A stretch of DNA of 55,293 bases from an uncultured Lysobacteraceae bacterium (GCA_946480825.1 CAMLLG010000023.1:1-55293), one strand, 5' to 3'. Shown: positions 16,894 to 25,492, counted from the stretch's first letter. Made by a program: numbers and translations. Notes: generated from the letters alone by a model not told the origin.

Positions 16894-17908
16894 GCTCAAG
16901 AACTTCGCCCGAAAATGCCTGTATGCCTGCGGTGCGCTGGGCCTGTATCACCGGCTGCGCAATGCCGACAGTCTAACGGTGGTGATGTTCCATCGCACGC
17001 TGCGGCCGGACGATCCGCGCTGGCATGCCTGCGATCCGGATTACACGCTCTCCGATGACCTGTTCCGGCGCTCGATCGCGTTCTTCGCGAAGCATTATCA
17101 CGTAGTGACCCTGGCGCAGGTGCTGCGCGCGCGCCGCGACGGCGTCGCGCTGCCGCCGCGGGCGCTGCTGATCACCTTCGACGACGGCTGGCGCGACAAC
17201 GTCGACTACGCGCTGCCCGCGCTGCAGCGCGCGGCATTGCCGGCGGTGATGTTCGTCGCCGCCGATGCTGTGGGCGCGCGCCAGCCGTTCTATCAGGAAC
17301 GGATCATCGGTGCGTGGCGCCGACGCGCCCTGGACGTGGAGACCCTGGCCGCGGCCGTCGGCGTCGCGGCGCAGGGCGAAGGTCTGGCCGCGATCCGGCG
17401 CTTGATCGCGACGCTGGAAACGATGACGCCCGACGAACGCGCGCGGCGTCTGCAACCGCTGGCCGCGGCGCTCGACGATGGCCTGCAGCACATGATCGAC
17501 CGCGCCGATCTGCATGCGCTGCGCGCGGGCGGCATCGAACTGGGCCTGCACGGCAAGCGCCATCTGCACATCACCCGCGCGCCGGACCCGGACGAAGAAC
17601 TCGGCGGCGCGCGCGATGCGATGGCGGCGCTGCTGGACGCACCCGAAGGCACCGCTTCGATCGCCTGCGCGACGATGTCGTTCCCGCACGGCGCCTACGA
17701 CGATGCGGTCGCGGCGCGCGCGCGCGCCAGCGGCTACGAATTGATGTTCACCAGTGTGCCGGTGCTGAACGCCGTCGATGGCGGGCCGTCGTGGCTGCTC
17801 GGTCGCACCGGTTACGAAACCGACACGATCGCCGATGCGCGCGGACGTTTCCGTCCGGAAAAACTCGCGTGGTATCTGTTCCGGCGCGAGATCCGCCGGT
17901 TGGCGTGA
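16892..17908 (+). CDS. NodB-domain polysaccharide deacetylase
   Basis: This 338-residue protein contains the NodB homology start VVMFHRTL, LLITFDDGWRDN with the catalytic and metal-binding aspartates, LGLHGKRHLH supplying the metal histidines, and SFPHGAYDD. This is the carbohydrate esterase 4 / peptidoglycan and polysaccharide N-deacetylase arrangement. There is no clear signal peptide, although residues 1-20 are mildly hydrophobic. The start codon shares CATG with the divergent GT2 gene. Removal of N-acetyl groups from amino sugars of the polymer is the expected reaction, one of three such enzymes in this locus. Confidence 0.85.
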   Translation: MLKNFARKCLYACGALGLYHRLRNADSLTVVMFHRTLRPDDPRWHACDPDYTLSDDLFRRSIAFFAKHYHVVTLAQVLRARRDGVALPPRALLITFDDGWRDNVDYALPALQRAALPAVMFVAADAVGARQPFYQERIIGAWRRRALDVETLAAAVGVAAQGEGLAAIRRLIATLETMTPDERARRLQPLAAALDDGLQHMIDRADLHALRAGGIELGLHGKRHLHITRAPDPDEELGGARDAMAALLDAPEGTASIACATMSFPHGAYDDAVAARARASGYELMFTSVPVLNAVDGGPSWLLGRTGYETDTIADARGRFRPEKLAWYLFRREIRRLA

Positions 17909-17926
17909 CGACGCGTTTCCCGTGCC

Positions 17927-17988
17927 GGTAGAGCGGCCTTCAGGCCGCTGCTTTTGCAAAACAGCAGCGGCCTGAAGGCCGCTCTACC
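17927..17988. repeat. REP-like hairpin element, intact copy
   Basis: A 26-bp perfect inverted repeat (GGTAGAGCGGCCTTCAGGCC... paired with its complement at 17963-17988) with a TTTGCAAAAC loop. It lies between convergent genes and could act as a bidirectional terminator. It belongs to the family at 5109 and 43045. Confidence 0.85.
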
Positions 17989-18013
17989 AGAAGCAGGTCA
18001 TTCGTCCTCGATG

Positions 18014-19078
18014 TCATTCGTCCTCGTCCGCCGAGGTGAGATGCAGATCGGGCGTATCGGGCGCGCCGCGGAGCATGCCGAACACCGGCCGTCGGCTGCG
18101 CGCTTCGAAACCCAGCGCACGCCACGAGCGCAGACGCGTCTCCGAGGTCGCCAGTTCGATCGAGACCGCCGCATGGCCCAGCGCGCGCGCGGCACTCAGC
18201 AGCGCGGAGACGATCTCGGTGGCCGGTTCGGCGCCGTCGCGCGACCAGAAGTCGTGCACGTGCAGCGTATGCCCAACGACGCGCGTGGCGAACCACGCGG
18301 CCGGTGCATCGTTCGCGTCCCGGTCGCGCAGCAGCAGATGCCGGAACGGCGCGATGCCGTCGATCGCGGGCGCGTCGTCGAAGCGCCAGTGCAGATGCGC
18401 GGCGTCGCGCAGCGCTGTGATTGCCGCGGGTTTCGGCGATGCCTGCCACAGCGTGTCGATGTCGGGCGTCCGTGCATGCCATTCCGCGCGCAGCCGGCGC
18501 GCGCGAGGATGACGCCATGCGTCGCGGAGACGATGCGCCAGATCGATCGATGCGCCCAGCGGTGCCGCCGCGAATGCCGGCAACGTCGCGAAACGCCGTT
18601 GCAGATAGGGCGCGTGTCGCACCACCCGCACGTATCGCACCATTTCCGCGAGCTGGCGATAACCGATGCGCTTGAACACCGGTGCGGCCTTCGGATTCGG
18701 AAAGCCGTAGAGCAGATCCAGTTCGCGCTGTCCGGCGGCGAACAGCGCCTGCTGCAGCATCAGCGCGGGGCCGAGCGAGCGATGGTCCGGCGTCACCGCG
18801 AGGTCCACCAGCACGCCCGCGCGCCGGGGCTCGCCATCGCGCAGCATCCGTCGACGGCCCGCCGCGCAGACGCCTACGGGAGCCGCGCTGCCGGCGTGCA
18901 TCAGCAGTCGCAGCAGCGGCGCGCCCGCGGGCGCGCGGCGATAGAACCATTCGTACTTCGCGGCCATGCGATCGTCGTGGCCGAGATTGCCGCGCCACAC
19001 CGCGAGCACGGCATCGCGGTCGACGGCGGTGTCGCCGTCGCGCACGCCATACTGCGGCGGTGGTTGCGGCGCGGCCAT
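18014..19078 (-). CDS. GNAT-fold acyltransferase of polysaccharide locus
   Basis: The 354-residue protein has two halves: an N-terminal GNAT domain with VLVDLAVTPDHRSLGPALMLQQAL (acyl-CoA/ACP binding region of the fold) and DLLYGFPNPKAAPVFKRIGY, and a second GNAT-like half with FATRVVGHTLHVHDFWSRDG and SWRALGFEARSRRPVFG. FemAB-like double-GNAT proteins in exosortase-A-associated loci look similar. It starts 7 bp after the NadE-like gene, in the same operon, so it probably uses the acyl group prepared by the upstream ligase and carrier protein. Its tail at 17998-18029 shows a small 16-bp repeat (TCATTCGTCCTCG). Confidence 0.72.
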   Translation of the reverse strand: MAAPQPPPQYGVRDGDTAVDRDAVLAVWRGNLGHDDRMAAKYEWFYRRAPAGAPLLRLLMHAGSAAPVGVCAAGRRRMLRDGEPRRAGVLVDLAVTPDHRSLGPALMLQQALFAAGQRELDLLYGFPNPKAAPVFKRIGYRQLAEMVRYVRVVRHAPYLQRRFATLPAFAAAPLGASIDLAHRLRDAWRHPRARRLRAEWHARTPDIDTLWQASPKPAAITALRDAAHLHWRFDDAPAIDGIAPFRHLLLRDRDANDAPAAWFATRVVGHTLHVHDFWSRDGAEPATEIVSALLSAARALGHAAVSIELATSETRLRSWRALGFEARSRRPVFGMLRGAPDTPDLHLTSADEDE

Positions 19079-19085
19079 GCCGCGA

Positions 19086-20120
19086 TCAGCCGACGCCGTG
19101 CGGCCTGTTGCCGTGCGGTCCCTCGTGATGCACCTCCGGTACGTCGGCTACCAGCACCGGCGACAGATGCAGGTATTGCGTGGTGCGGCGCTTGCTGCGG
19201 ATGTCGTCGTAGATGGCGGCCGCCCGCGTTTCGTCGATCTCCAGCGCGCGCGCGAGTTCCGCCGCGGCATGGCCGTGGTTCAGCGCGTACAGCGCGAGGT
19301 CCATCTGCCGGTAGGGCAGGGCGAAATAGAACTCGTCCTGGCCCTGGCTGAGGCTGTAGGTGTCGGTGGTCGGCACCGCGGCGCAGACGCGTTCGGGCAG
19401 GCCGAGATGACGCGCCATGCCGTAGACCTGCGATTTGTACAGATGCGCGATCGGTTTGACGTCGGCCGCGCCGTCGCCGTTCTTCACGAAGAAACCCTGG
19501 TCGTACTCCAGCCGGTTGGGCGTTCCGACCACGCCGTAGTTCAGGCGGTCGGCGTGGAAATATTCCAGCGTCTTGCGGATGCGCTGCTTGAAATTGGTCG
19601 CCGCGACGATGGTGAGGTAATCGCCGAGCGCGAGGTCGCGGTCGTGCAGGCCGCCGTCGGGATCTTCGGCGATCAATCGGAAACGGTTGAAGCGCCCCTG
19701 GATGCCGCCGTCGATGACGATCTTGAATTTCCAGCCGTCGCCGTACTCCGGCAGCGTGTTGCGCACCGCGGCGTCGCGCGCGCGGTAGCAGCCGATGGCG
19801 TCCAGCGTCGGCGCGATGTCGACGGTTTCGGTGCGGATGCCCAGATGCTGCGCGAGGAGGTTCGCCCGTGCCGCGCTGTCGTCGGAGGAATCGCGTTCGG
19901 GCAGGATCAGGCCGAACACGCGTTCCGAACCCAGCGCGCGCACCGCGAGCGCGACGCTGGCCGAACTGTCGATACCGCCGGAGATCGCGACCACCAGACC
20001 GCGGCGGTGCAAGTGCCGCGCGGTGATCTCGCGCAGGCGCGCGGCGATGCGATCGGCTTCGGATGCGTAATCCAGGTCGAGGACGGTCCAGTCCAGCGGG
20101 GCGAGTGCGGTGGCGTTCAT
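19086..20120 (-). CDS. NadE-like ATP-dependent amidotransferase/NAD synthase homologue
   Basis: This 344-residue protein has the ATP-pyrophosphatase P-loop ISGGIDSSASVAL, LPERDSS, VGTPNRLEYDQGF, NGDGAADVKPIAHLYKSQVY and PTTDTYSLSQGQDEFYF, all typical of ammonia-dependent NAD synthetase. There is no nitrilase-type glutaminase domain, so ammonia is the nitrogen source unless a partner supplies it. It is longer than ordinary NadE. The ATG at 20120 overlaps the ligase stop as ATGA. Its place between an ACP/ligase pair and an acetyltransferase suggests amidation of a carboxylate on the polymer precursor, not housekeeping NAD synthesis, but that is inference. Confidence 0.75.
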   Translation of the reverse strand: MNATALAPLDWTVLDLDYASEADRIAARLREITARHLHRRGLVVAISGGIDSSASVALAVRALGSERVFGLILPERDSSDDSAARANLLAQHLGIRTETVDIAPTLDAIGCYRARDAAVRNTLPEYGDGWKFKIVIDGGIQGRFNRFRLIAEDPDGGLHDRDLALGDYLTIVAATNFKQRIRKTLEYFHADRLNYGVVGTPNRLEYDQGFFVKNGDGAADVKPIAHLYKSQVYGMARHLGLPERVCAAVPTTDTYSLSQGQDEFYFALPYRQMDLALYALNHGHAAAELARALEIDETRAAAIYDDIRSKRRTTQYLHLSPVLVADVPEVHHEGPHGNRPHGVG

Positions 20121-21697
20121 GGGGCGGTGTCGGCTTCCAGGAGTGCGGCGCGGCGGATCTTGCCGGAGGCGGTCCGCGGCAGTGCGGAGACGAATGCGAT
20201 GTCGCGCGGGATCTTGTAGCTGGGCAGACGTTCCCGGCAGTACGCCTTGATCATGTTCTCGCTCCGCGGCGGCAACCCGGGCGCGACGACGAAGGCCTTG
20301 ATCACCTGGCCGAGGACATCGTCGTCGACGCCGACCACCGCGACTTCGGCGACGCCCGGCACTTCGGCGATGACTTCTTCGATATCCACGGGATGCACGC
20401 GATGCGCGCCGGTCTTGATCATGTCGCTGCGCCGGCCCACGAGCCAGAGATACCCGTCGCCGTCGAGATGGCCCATGTCGCCGGTGCGCAGCCAGCCGTC
20501 GTGCAGCACCGCTGCGGTGGCGTCGGGGTTGTTCCAGTAGCCGCGCATCACGTTGGCGCCGCGCACGTGGACTTCGCCGACTTCGCCGTGCGCGGCATCG
20601 GCGCCGTCCTCGCGCGCGATCCGCAGCGACACGCCGTTCACCGGGATGCCGACGGAGCCGAGTTTTTCGTCGAGGCGTTCGGGCGGCAGCCAAGTGAGGC
20701 GCGAGGTGGCTTCGGTCTGTCCGTACATCACGAACAGGCGCGCGCCCGGCAGCGCCGCGCGCAGGCGCCGCGTCAACGCCGCGCTCATCGGCCCGCCGGC
20801 CTGCGTGAGATAGCGCAGCGACGAAAGATCGTAATCCGCCAGCTTCACCCGCTCCAGCAGCAGCGCGTAGGTCGACGGCACGCCGGACAGGCCGGTGATG
20901 CGTTCGCGCACGATGGTGTCCATCAGCAGGTGCGGGAACAGCAGGTTCTGCGCCAGCACGATGCTGGCGCCGGACATCAGGTGCGTGTGCAGCACCGATG
21001 CGCCGTAGGCGTAATAGAACGCCAGGATCGACAGCACGCTGTCGTCCGCGTCCAGCCGCAGGTAATCGATCACCGCGCTGGCGTTGGCGAACAGATTGCC
21101 GTGACTGAGGGCGACGCCTTTCGGTGCGCCGGTGGTGCCCGAGGTGTAAAGGATCACCGCGATGCGGCCCGGCTCGATGTCGTCGTCGATGGTCTCGTCG
21201 CCGGGCGCATCGCCGTCGAACGCATCGCCTTCTGCGGGCGCGCAAAGCGGATGATCGACGCCGACCGGCCAGCGTCGTATCGGCGGACGTGCGGTCGGTC
21301 CGTCGGCGACGGCCGCTCCATCGATCATGGAAGCTTCATCCACGATGGCAATGGCTTCCACCACGTCGTGATGACTGCGCTCGTGCACGACATGGCGCGC
21401 GTCGGCGTGGCGCAGCCAGGCCTGGAAATCGCGCGCCCGCGCCTGCACGTTCAGCGGAACGGCGATGCCGCCGGCCAGCCAGCAGCCGTAGCAGGCCACC
21501 GCCGCTTCGATCCGGTTCGGCAACAGGATCGCGACGCGTTCGCCCGGCTGCAGGCCGCGCGCGCGCAGTGCCCGCGCGAAGCGCCGTACCTCGTTCCAGA
21601 ACTCGCCGTAGCGGATGCGGCGATCGTCGGCGACGATCGCGATGCGCTCCGGATGGCGTCCGGCGATTTCGGCGACCCGGGCGGGAACCGACGACAT
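20117..21697 (-). CDS. AMP-forming acyl-acid ligase (ANL superfamily)
   Basis: This 526-residue enzyme has the ANL core motifs YTSGTTGAPKGV (A3/P-loop), YGQTEATSRLTW, GWLRTGDMGHLD and VGRRSDMIKTGAHRVHP, ending PRTASGKIRR with the C-terminal catalytic lysine. It closely fits the acyl-CoA ligase type associated with exosortase-A polysaccharide loci. It adenylates a carboxylic acid and most likely loads it on the acyl carrier protein encoded 9 bp upstream. It ends with ATGA overlapping the NadE-like start. A run of Asp-rich residues (about 140-175) is an insertion relative to short family members. The substrate is not predictable by reading. Confidence 0.85.
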   Translation of the reverse strand: MSSVPARVAEIAGRHPERIAIVADDRRIRYGEFWNEVRRFARALRARGLQPGERVAILLPNRIEAAVACYGCWLAGGIAVPLNVQARARDFQAWLRHADARHVVHERSHHDVVEAIAIVDEASMIDGAAVADGPTARPPIRRWPVGVDHPLCAPAEGDAFDGDAPGDETIDDDIEPGRIAVILYTSGTTGAPKGVALSHGNLFANASAVIDYLRLDADDSVLSILAFYYAYGASVLHTHLMSGASIVLAQNLLFPHLLMDTIVRERITGLSGVPSTYALLLERVKLADYDLSSLRYLTQAGGPMSAALTRRLRAALPGARLFVMYGQTEATSRLTWLPPERLDEKLGSVGIPVNGVSLRIAREDGADAAHGEVGEVHVRGANVMRGYWNNPDATAAVLHDGWLRTGDMGHLDGDGYLWLVGRRSDMIKTGAHRVHPVDIEEVIAEVPGVAEVAVVGVDDDVLGQVIKAFVVAPGLPPRSENMIKAYCRERLPSYKIPRDIAFVSALPRTASGKIRRAALLEADTAP

Positions 21698-21706
21698 GGC
21701 GCCGTT

Positions 21707-21955
21707 TCAGCCCGCGCGTTTGCGCGCGATGAAGGCGTCGATCGTTTCGAGCGTGTCGAAATTGTCCGGCGTCATCTCTTCCGCTGCGATGGAGAACTTG
21801 AACTCTTCCTCGATGAACATGATGAGTTCGTAGATGCCGGTCGAATCGAGGATGCCGCCGCGGACCAGGGAATCCTGGTCGCCGATGGCGCCGTCGTCGT
21901 CCGAGAAAAGGAAATTCTTCAGGATGTACTGCTTGATTCGTTGCCGCGGCTGCAT
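21707..21955 (-). CDS. Acyl carrier protein
   Basis: An 82-residue, strongly acidic protein with the phosphopantetheine attachment serine in GGILDSTGIYELIMFIEEEF. The ACP four-helix pattern is otherwise normal, although the attachment motif is DST, not DSL. It lies first in a leftward operon with the AMP ligase, NadE-like and GNAT genes. It is a dedicated carrier and probably not the fatty-acid ACP. The 260 bp upstream, shared with the divergent dehydrogenase, should hold the promoters; a TAGGAT element near 22113 is the only candidate seen. Confidence 0.85.
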   Translation of the reverse strand: MQPRQRIKQYILKNFLFSDDDGAIGDQDSLVRGGILDSTGIYELIMFIEEEFKFSIAAEEMTPDNFDTLETIDAFIARKRAG

Positions 21956-22215
21956 GCTGTGTCCCCGTGTCGTAGCGTTGAACGCGATAACGACCCGACG
22001 ACGGCCATGGCGAAGCGATGGCGCCGCGGAGCGGATGCGTGGTGTCGGCGTGGGGGCGGGTGCCGGTCTGCATTCCCGGTGCGACGGACGTATCCCGATC
22101 CGGCGACCCCCGGGTAGGATAGCCTTGCCCTCTTTTACTCGACTGCCGGCCGCGCATGCCCAGGACCCGTCATCCATCGCCGCGCCTCTTGTCTTCCAGT
22201 GAATTCGTGCATCCC

Positions 22216-23436
22216 ATGCGCCTCCCTCCGCTGATCTCGCGTGCGTTGCCGTGGTTGCTGCTCGCCGCGCTGACCGCATGCGACCGCAGTCCGCCCGCGC
22301 CGCCTTCCGAACCGCCGCGTACGGTCGCGGATGCCGTGCCGCAAGCGGTGACGTCGGAACGGACTGCGTTCGAGGTGGTGGACGTGGTGTCGGGTCTCGA
22401 ACACCCGTGGGCGCTGGCGTTCCTGCCCGATGGCGCGATGCTGGTGACCGAACGCCCCGGCCGCCTGCGCAGGATCGGTGCCGATGGCGCGGTCTCGGCG
22501 CCGATCGCCGGTCTGCCGGAGATCTTCGTCGATGGCCAGGCGGGTCTTCTCGACGTGGTGCTGTCGCCGGATTTCGCGAAGGATCGTCTCGTCTACGTGT
22601 CGTTCGCCGAGCCGAATCTGCGCGGCAACAAGGCCGGTACCGCGGTCGCCCGCGGGCGTCTCGAAGGCGATGCGGGGCAGGGGTATGCGCTGCGCGATGT
22701 CGCCGTGATCTATCGCCAGGAGCCGAAGCTCTCCAGCGGCACCCACGTCGGTTCGCGGCTGGTGTTCGACGACGACGGGTTCCTGTTCGTCGCCCAGGGC
22801 GAGAACCGGGTCGCCGAAGCGGCGCAGGCGCTGGACAAGCTGCAGGGCAAGCTGGTGCGCATCCGTCCGGACGGCAGTGTGCCGGAGGACAATCCCTTCG
22901 TCGGCCGCGAGGGCGCGCGCCCGGAAATCTGGTCCTACGGCCATCGCAACATGCAGGGCGCGGCGCTGCATCCGGTCACGCGCAGGCTGTGGACCAGCGA
23001 GCACGGGCCGATGGGCGGCGATGAGCTCAATATTCCCGAACCCGGCCGCAATTATGGTTGGCCGGTCGTCACTCACGGTGTCGATTACAGCGGCTCGCCG
23101 GTGAAGGGTTCGGTGGGGAAGGCCGCGGACGGCATGCAGCCGCCGCACCATGTCTGGCCGGTGTCGCCCGCGGTCAGCGGCATGCTGTTCTACAGCGGCA
23201 AGGCCTTTCCGGCGTGGAAGGGGAATCTCTTCGTCGGCGCGCTGGCGAAGAGCGCGCTGATCCGGCTGGAACTCGACGGCGACCGCATCGTGCATGAAGA
23301 GCGTCTGTTGACCGATCGGCATCAGCGCATCCGCGACGTGCGCGAAGGCCCGGACGGTGCGATCTACGTGCTGGTGGACGATGCGGACGGCAGGCTGCTG
23401 CGGATCCAGCCGACCGGCGGCGCTGCGCAGCCGTAA
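22216..23436 (+). CDS. PQQ-dependent aldose/sugar dehydrogenase lipoprotein
   Basis: The start ATG at 22216 gives 406 residues, with a lipoprotein signal whose lipobox is LTAC (Cys21), so the mature protein is membrane anchored in the periplasm. The domain matches the soluble glucose dehydrogenase/YliI six-bladed propeller: GLEHPWALAFLPDG, GGQ-like GLLDVVLSPDF, WSYGHRNMQG, SEHGPMGGDELN, and GRNYGWPVV. PQQ and calcium are expected cofactors. It oxidises aldose sugars and passes electrons onward. It is convergent with the polysaccharide operon and not obviously part of it; an upstream ATG at 22156 would break the signal peptide. Confidence 0.87.
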   Translation: MRLPPLISRALPWLLLAALTACDRSPPAPPSEPPRTVADAVPQAVTSERTAFEVVDVVSGLEHPWALAFLPDGAMLVTERPGRLRRIGADGAVSAPIAGLPEIFVDGQAGLLDVVLSPDFAKDRLVYVSFAEPNLRGNKAGTAVARGRLEGDAGQGYALRDVAVIYRQEPKLSSGTHVGSRLVFDDDGFLFVAQGENRVAEAAQALDKLQGKLVRIRPDGSVPEDNPFVGREGARPEIWSYGHRNMQGAALHPVTRRLWTSEHGPMGGDELNIPEPGRNYGWPVVTHGVDYSGSPVKGSVGKAADGMQPPHHVWPVSPAVSGMLFYSGKAFPAWKGNLFVGALAKSALIRLELDGDRIVHEERLLTDRHQRIRDVREGPDGAIYVLVDDADGRLLRIQPTGGAAQP

Positions 23437-23489
23437 CCGGCGCGAATGAATCGTACTGCTGAACTCGTACTGCCGGCAGGGCGACGACG

Positions 23490-24299
23490 TTAGCGTCGCT
23501 TCGCCACCGCGATCGCCGCGTAGTGCGCGAAATACCACGCGGCGCGCATTCGGCCGAGACCTTCGACGTTGCGATAGATGTCCCACTGCCAGCGCGCGGC
23601 CCTGCGTTTGTCCGCGGACAGCGAGCCGCCGCGGACGAGATAGTCGGCCAACGGCTCGGTCGTCGGCACGCGGCGGGCGATACCGGCGCGACGGACCATC
23701 TGCAGCCAGAACACGTAATCCTCGTGGCCGATGCGCCGGAAACGCACGTCGCCGAGCGCACGGTCGTAGAGGCCGGTGAGGTTGCCGATGCGATTGCTCT
23801 TGAGCATGCCGGCGTAATCGACCTCGGCCGGCGGCAGCACCAGCGACAGCGTGCGTCCGTCTTCGCCGAAGCGCCGGTACGGGGTGTAACTGATCGCGCC
23901 GCCGGTCGCGCGCATGTGCGCGAGCTGCAGCGCGAGTTTCCCGGGCCGCCAGCGGTCGTCGCTGTCGAGGAAGGCGATATGGCTGCCGGTCGCGGCGTCG
24001 AGGCCTGCGTTGCGCGCGGCGGCGACGCCGCCGTTGCGCGGCATGCGGATCGGCACCAGCCGCGGCTCGCGCGCGGCCGCCTCTTCGATCGTCTCCCAGG
24101 TCGCGTCCCGCGAACGGTCGTCGACGACCAGCAGTTCGACATCGGTGTGGGTCTGCGCGAAGACCGAATCCATCGACGCCCGCAGCGTGGCGGCGGCGTT
24201 GTAGGCCGGCATGACGACACTTACTTTCGCCGTCGCGGCGATGGCACTCACTTTCGCCGTCCCGGCGATGGCGCCGACGTTCGCCGAGGCGTCGCTCAC
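23490..24299 (-). CDS. Family 2 glycosyltransferase, last gene of main operon
   Basis: A 269-residue GT-A enzyme starting with GTG at 24299, which overlaps the upstream stop as GTGA. Motifs: VSVVMPAYNAAATL, LVVDDRSRDAT, GGVAAARNAGLD, FLDSDDRW, and HEDYVFWLQM. The N-terminus (ANVGAIAGTAKVSAIAATAK) is lengthened by a 27-bp tandem duplication. It resembles WcaA/RfaB type transferases and would add one sugar to the lipid-linked unit in the cytoplasm. It follows an unknown protein of the same operon. Confidence 0.85.
   Translation of the reverse strand: MSDASANVGAIAGTAKVSAIAATAKVSVVMPAYNAAATLRASMDSVFAQTHTDVELLVVDDRSRDATWETIEEAAAREPRLVPIRMPRNGGVAAARNAGLDAATGSHIAFLDSDDRWRPGKLALQLAHMRATGGAISYTPYRRFGEDGRTLSLVLPPAEVDYAGMLKSNRIGNLTGLYDRALGDVRFRRIGHEDYVFWLQMVRRAGIARRVPTTEPLADYLVRGGSLSADKRRAARWQWDIYRNVEGLGRMRAAWYFAHYAAIAVAKRR
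24219..24272 (-). repeat. Two 27-bp tandem repeats in GT2 5' region
   Basis: Units 24219-24245 and 24246-24272 share CTTTCGCCGTC and GGCGATGGC, differing at two or three positions. They add nine residues per copy ahead of the conserved core. Confidence 0.85.
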
Positions 24300-25492
24300 G
24301 CGCGGCGGACCCGGCGCCCGCCGACCCACGATGATCGCGGCGCCGGCAGCAGATAGTCGCGGTACTGGCCCGGATCGCCATGCTCGCCGGCTTCGGCGGC
24401 CTTGATGATGTTGTAGGCCTCGCGCGCGGTGACGTAGTGCAGCACGTGACGCACGCCGTCGTTGTAGCGGCTTTCGAGATAGCGATGCATCGCGTCGACC
24501 GGCGCGCCCAGCAGCGTGTCGATGTCGTGCTCCTGGGTGCCGTGGGTGTGGATCTTCACGAAGATCCAGTCCGGGCGGCCTTCGACATGCACGCCGGTCT
24601 TCACCCACAGATCGACCCGGGCCTCGGTCGGCGGACAGTTCCTGCGGATGTCGGCGTTCTCGATCCGCGGCATCACGCCCAGGCGGCGCTCGCGCCAGTT
24701 CAGGCCCAGTGGACCCTGCACGATCATCAGATCGCCGCGGGTGCCGCCGCCGACCTTCACCGGGTCGCCGTGGTCGTGCGACTTCGGCGCGTTGGGATCG
24801 TCGGTGGCGTAGTAGATGCGGTTGGCGGCGGCGGTCTGGGTGTCGCTGGGCGCCGACGGCAGGGTGAAGTCGGCGTAGCAACCGAGTTCGCGCAGCAGGA
24901 TCAGTTCGTTGTTCAGTCCGCACCAGCGGCCGTCGGCGCGCGAATTGTCCAGACACCAGTTGCCGTGGATGAAACCGAAGCGCAACTGCCCGGTTTCGGG
25001 GTCGCGCGGCAAGGCGCCGTGCTTTTCGTGCAGGGTCTTGCAGAAACGTCCGATCGAGGCGCGGAAATTCGGTTCGGTGTCGTTGTCGTGGTGCAGATGC
25101 ACCTCGATCTCGCCGAAACCGTCGCTGCAGAGCGCCGCCAGTTTGTCGAGATGCTCCTCGGCGTATTCCTCTTCCGGATAGAAGAAACTGTGCTGCGGCG
25201 GACGGCCGTCGGCGTCGCGGTGGCGGCCTGCCATCTCGCGGTATTCCGCGCACCAGCGATCGACCCGGCGACGCTGGGTTTCGAGATCGGCGCCCTTCCA
25301 CATCGGTTCGAAGTGGTCGACGAAGCAGAACATCACATGGACCGGCCGATCGGTCGCCACCGGCGCGCGGCGGCGCAGGTAGTCGCCCAGCCACAGATGC
25401 ATGTTGCGCCTGCGCATGTCGCGCGCGACCACGGCCACGGCGGCGAGACCCAGTACGAGCACCGACATCGCGGCGATGAGTGCGACATTCAT
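24296..25492 (-). CDS. Uncharacterised membrane-anchored protein of polysaccharide operon
   Basis: The 398-residue product starts with one N-terminal helix (VALIAAMSVLVLGLAAVAVV) and then a soluble domain rich in His and Asp: FCFVDHFEPMW, EIEVHLHHDND, FGFIHGNWCLDNS and KIHTHGTQEHD. The spacing recalls the beta-alpha barrel of NodB-type deacetylases and glycoside hydrolase/deacetylase-fold proteins, but the canonical TFDDG is absent. It is encoded between a NodB gene and a GT2 gene, ending in a GTGA overlap. A periplasmic, metal-dependent polymer-modifying enzyme is a reasonable inference. No named family is recognised. Confidence 0.7.
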   Translation of the reverse strand: MNVALIAAMSVLVLGLAAVAVVARDMRRRNMHLWLGDYLRRRAPVATDRPVHVMFCFVDHFEPMWKGADLETQRRRVDRWCAEYREMAGRHRDADGRPPQHSFFYPEEEYAEEHLDKLAALCSDGFGEIEVHLHHDNDTEPNFRASIGRFCKTLHEKHGALPRDPETGQLRFGFIHGNWCLDNSRADGRWCGLNNELILLRELGCYADFTLPSAPSDTQTAAANRIYYATDDPNAPKSHDHGDPVKVGGGTRGDLMIVQGPLGLNWRERRLGVMPRIENADIRRNCPPTEARVDLWVKTGVHVEGRPDWIFVKIHTHGTQEHDIDTLLGAPVDAMHRYLESRYNDGVRHVLHYVTAREAYNIIKAAEAGEHGDPGQYRDYLLPAPRSSWVGGRRVRRA

